From positions 79,074,829-79,138,828 of the forward strand of contig OY804588.1 of assembly GCA_963680875.1 (NCBI GenBank): 64,000 nucleotides of DNA, given 5' to 3'. Made by a program: the position numbers and the translations under genes. Source of the DNA: Bathymodiolus brooksi (lineage: Eukaryota; Mollusca; Bivalvia; Mytilida; Modiolidae). Of the stretch, positions 62,032 through 64,000 are shown piece by piece; position 1 is the stretch's first letter, and each line of letters begins with the position of its first letter. The notes below the pieces were generated by a model. It had not been told where the DNA came from, searched no databases, and was given only the letters and a program-made list of their open reading frames with translations.

Positions 62032-63383
62032 GGGCGTATTGCATTTGCGCCGATGTTTGAAAAATGCAATATTTCATTTGCGCAAAAAAAAAATTCATTT
62101 GCGCCATTTTTCCAGGTATCACTTACGTAAATGTAGATTAAAGTTTAAGAAAAATAGCCGCTCTACATGATGCATTGAAAGAAATGAATATAGAAACAAA
62201 TCAGAGAATTTTCTATTGATAAATGACGTTGAAAGTAGAATTGCTATTTTTTCTTGCACATCTAATCTTGAGTGTCTTGCTAAAAATGTTCAAGATGTAT
62301 TTGTGGTTGGAACTTTTAAATGTTGCCCGAAGCATTTTTTCAAATGTATACGATAAATGGATGTAAAAATGTTTTGGTAACATATATACCCCGGAATCAA
62401 GATTCCACCATCGGTTTGGGCTACAGCTCCAACTACAAATTTCAATAGGACAAATAACGGTCCAGAATAGTTTCACGCTCAATTCAATGAACAATTTTAT
62501 TCACACCACCCAAACATATTCATATATATATAGAGTAATAAAGAACTTATATAAAAGTGAGATCCGTGGACACTCCTGCTGTAGTGAGACGGAGTGAGAA
62601 AGAAAAGACGGATTTTCTTTTAGAGAAGTATGGTTTGTACATTAGAGGCGAAATTTCCCGACAAGAATACATCCGGACAGTTTGTTACAAGTTTTGTGCC
62701 AGAACAGACTTGTAATTTTTTACGAGTATCTTAGTGATTTTATGAGTTTATAATAAATAAACATGTCCAGTACTTCTATGATGTAAATACAGAATCTTAC
62801 CAAAACTGTAAGGGTAGCTCAATGAGTTAGGTCGCTGGATCTAATAACTAATACAAGCCTATCACCAATACGGCGTGGGTTCGCGCCCAGTTTTGTAAAT
62901 AACAAAAAAGGTGCACTCGACTCGCAGCCGCAAGTGATAAAGTTTACCAGTTGCCTGCCCAGGGTCGGTGGTTCTCTCCGGGTACTCCGGCTTCCTCCAC
63001 CACTAAAACTATTCGCCATGATATTGCTGAAATATTGTTGAAAGTGGCGCTAAGCACCAAAAATTCAAATTCAAATTCCAAAACTGTAAATAGTGTGTTT
63101 TATCCATATAAGAACTTATCATGCTCGAAATCCTACTTTCACCTCTCCGTGGTGAGCAGGGGAAACAAATAATGCTGACGAACGGAAGAGGTTAATACAA
63201 TTAAATTTATAATCTGAATTTAGTATATAGCAAATATTACTAGTTATACTATTTACCTGTATTATTGGCGCAAATGTAATATTTTATTTGTGGCGCAAAT
63301 GAAATATGGTTTGTGGCGCAAATGAACGAATTTATTTTTTTTGGCGCAAATGAAATACCAATTGGCGCAAAAGCAATGCGTCG
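62032..63383. mobile_element. 1.35-kb element with CATTTGCGCC subterminal repeats and 8-bp target duplication
   Basis: Ends GGGCGTATTGCATTTGCGCC and GGCGCAAAAGCAATGCGTCG, flanked by GATTTATT on both sides (62024-62031, 63384-63391). The left end has three and the right end five copies of CATTTGCGC(C) in inverted relation. A family B SINE (62812-63077) is inserted. No transposase recognised. An 8-bp duplication fits hAT, P or Mutator-type elements. Confidence 0.88.
62812..63077 (+). repeat. SINE family B copy with target duplication
   Basis: Complete with (ATTCAA)n tail. CCAAAACTGTAA at 62800-62811 and 63078-63089. Confidence 0.94.
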
Positions 63384-63458
63384 GATTTATTATATCTCAA
63401 AATGTAAGTATTGAACCTATCTAACACAAAAATGGAGAGGATAGATATATAGAATCTA

Positions 63459-63514
63459 ACACCGGCAAAAGTGCAAGGCGGAGATTTCCCTGTCTTGCAC
63501 TTTTTGCCGGTGTT
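63459..63514. repeat. Hairpin with ACCGGCAAAAGTGCAAG arms
   Basis: ACACCGGCAAAAGTGCAAGG pairs with CTTGCACTTTTTGCCGGTGTT; the loop is about 13 nt. Further TTGCACTGGTGCAAG at 63832 and GGTAAGAAAATCTCAC show related ends, possibly the other side of a larger element. Confidence 0.8.
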
Positions 63515-64000
63515 TGATTTTATTTCTCACTTTTATCAGCTGTTTTTAGTTTCGTGTTTGTTTGTAAACAGCGCATCATATAAACAATGCGAGTTATTTC
63601 CCCTTCATATCAATCAAAATAGTAGTTCCGTATTTTTGTGTATTGCGTGAAGGTTATTATGTAATAATATGGCTGATTGTTAGGATTTGCGTGTTTATAA
63701 AAGATTGAAAACTTATTTACAGTGAATTGTTTATTTTAAAAAGGAAAAGCATGGAGAATTGGGGGGAGGGGGAAGTTGACATAAACTGTACAGCATGCAT
63801 TTGCCGATAAAACGCACGTGATTTTTTTTGTCTTGCACTGGTGCAAGGTAAGAAAATCTCACATCGCTAAAAATAGGAACTGGTCCGTCTCAAAAGTGAG
63901 AAAAGGAGATCCCTTTTAACTTTTGGAACTTCGTTTGGCTTTATGCAGAATGTCTTTAAAAAAAACAATTGAATGGACCTAATTATAATAGAAAATAAAG

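Overview
This is a eukaryotic, AT-rich window of animal DNA. The gene structure (many short exons, GT-AG and GC-AG introns) and the repeats point to a mollusc, most likely a bivalve. The repeats are tRNA-derived SINEs sharing one 3' tail and a short dispersed repeat that I recall from mytilid genomes. The species cannot be fixed from the sequence.

The only clear host genes are two paralogous sodium/solute cotransporters of the SLC5A (SGLT) family, arranged head to head about 4.7 kb apart. The plus-strand gene is complete. Its 15 coding exons run from 15392 to 48647 and join without a frame break into a 639-residue protein, the size and exon number expected of an SGLT. The minus-strand paralog shows only its first three coding exons (10655 down to 3504); the rest lies beyond position 1. 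Two introns of the plus gene use GC donors. Exons 11 and 12 are each preceded by tandem copies of their own acceptor plus the first part of the exon. Upstream of exon 11 this makes a continuous in-frame array of six copies. Several sugar-site residues of human SGLT1 are kept, but the TM10 glutamine is replaced by valine, so the substrate may not be glucose.

Repeats by region: 1-2388 is a 61-bp satellite; 2.4-15 kb holds introns and the shared promoter region of the SGLT pair, with SINEs, MITEs, a LINE 3' end and small tandem arrays; 15.4-48.6 kb is the SGLT gene, whose introns carry a 6-kb minisatellite of 31-bp units (29.8-35.75 kb), a 44-bp array of about 24 copies (46.86-47.93 kb), LINE fragments, at least 15 copies of a 200-bp repeat and many SINEs.

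From 48.7 kb to the end the window is almost entirely mobile DNA. It holds a TA-flanked TIR element inside a SINE, LINE fragments (one carrying a Harbinger-like MITE), a nearly intact Tc1-type transposon with a 343-residue DD34E transposase, and a 678-bp foldback element with a 5-bp target duplication. Further on are hairpin repeats, an exon resembling an RFX-type DNA-binding domain with a C-terminal Cys4 finger, a TIR element carrying one ZSWIM/FAR1-like exon, and an element with repeated subterminal motifs and an 8-bp target duplication.
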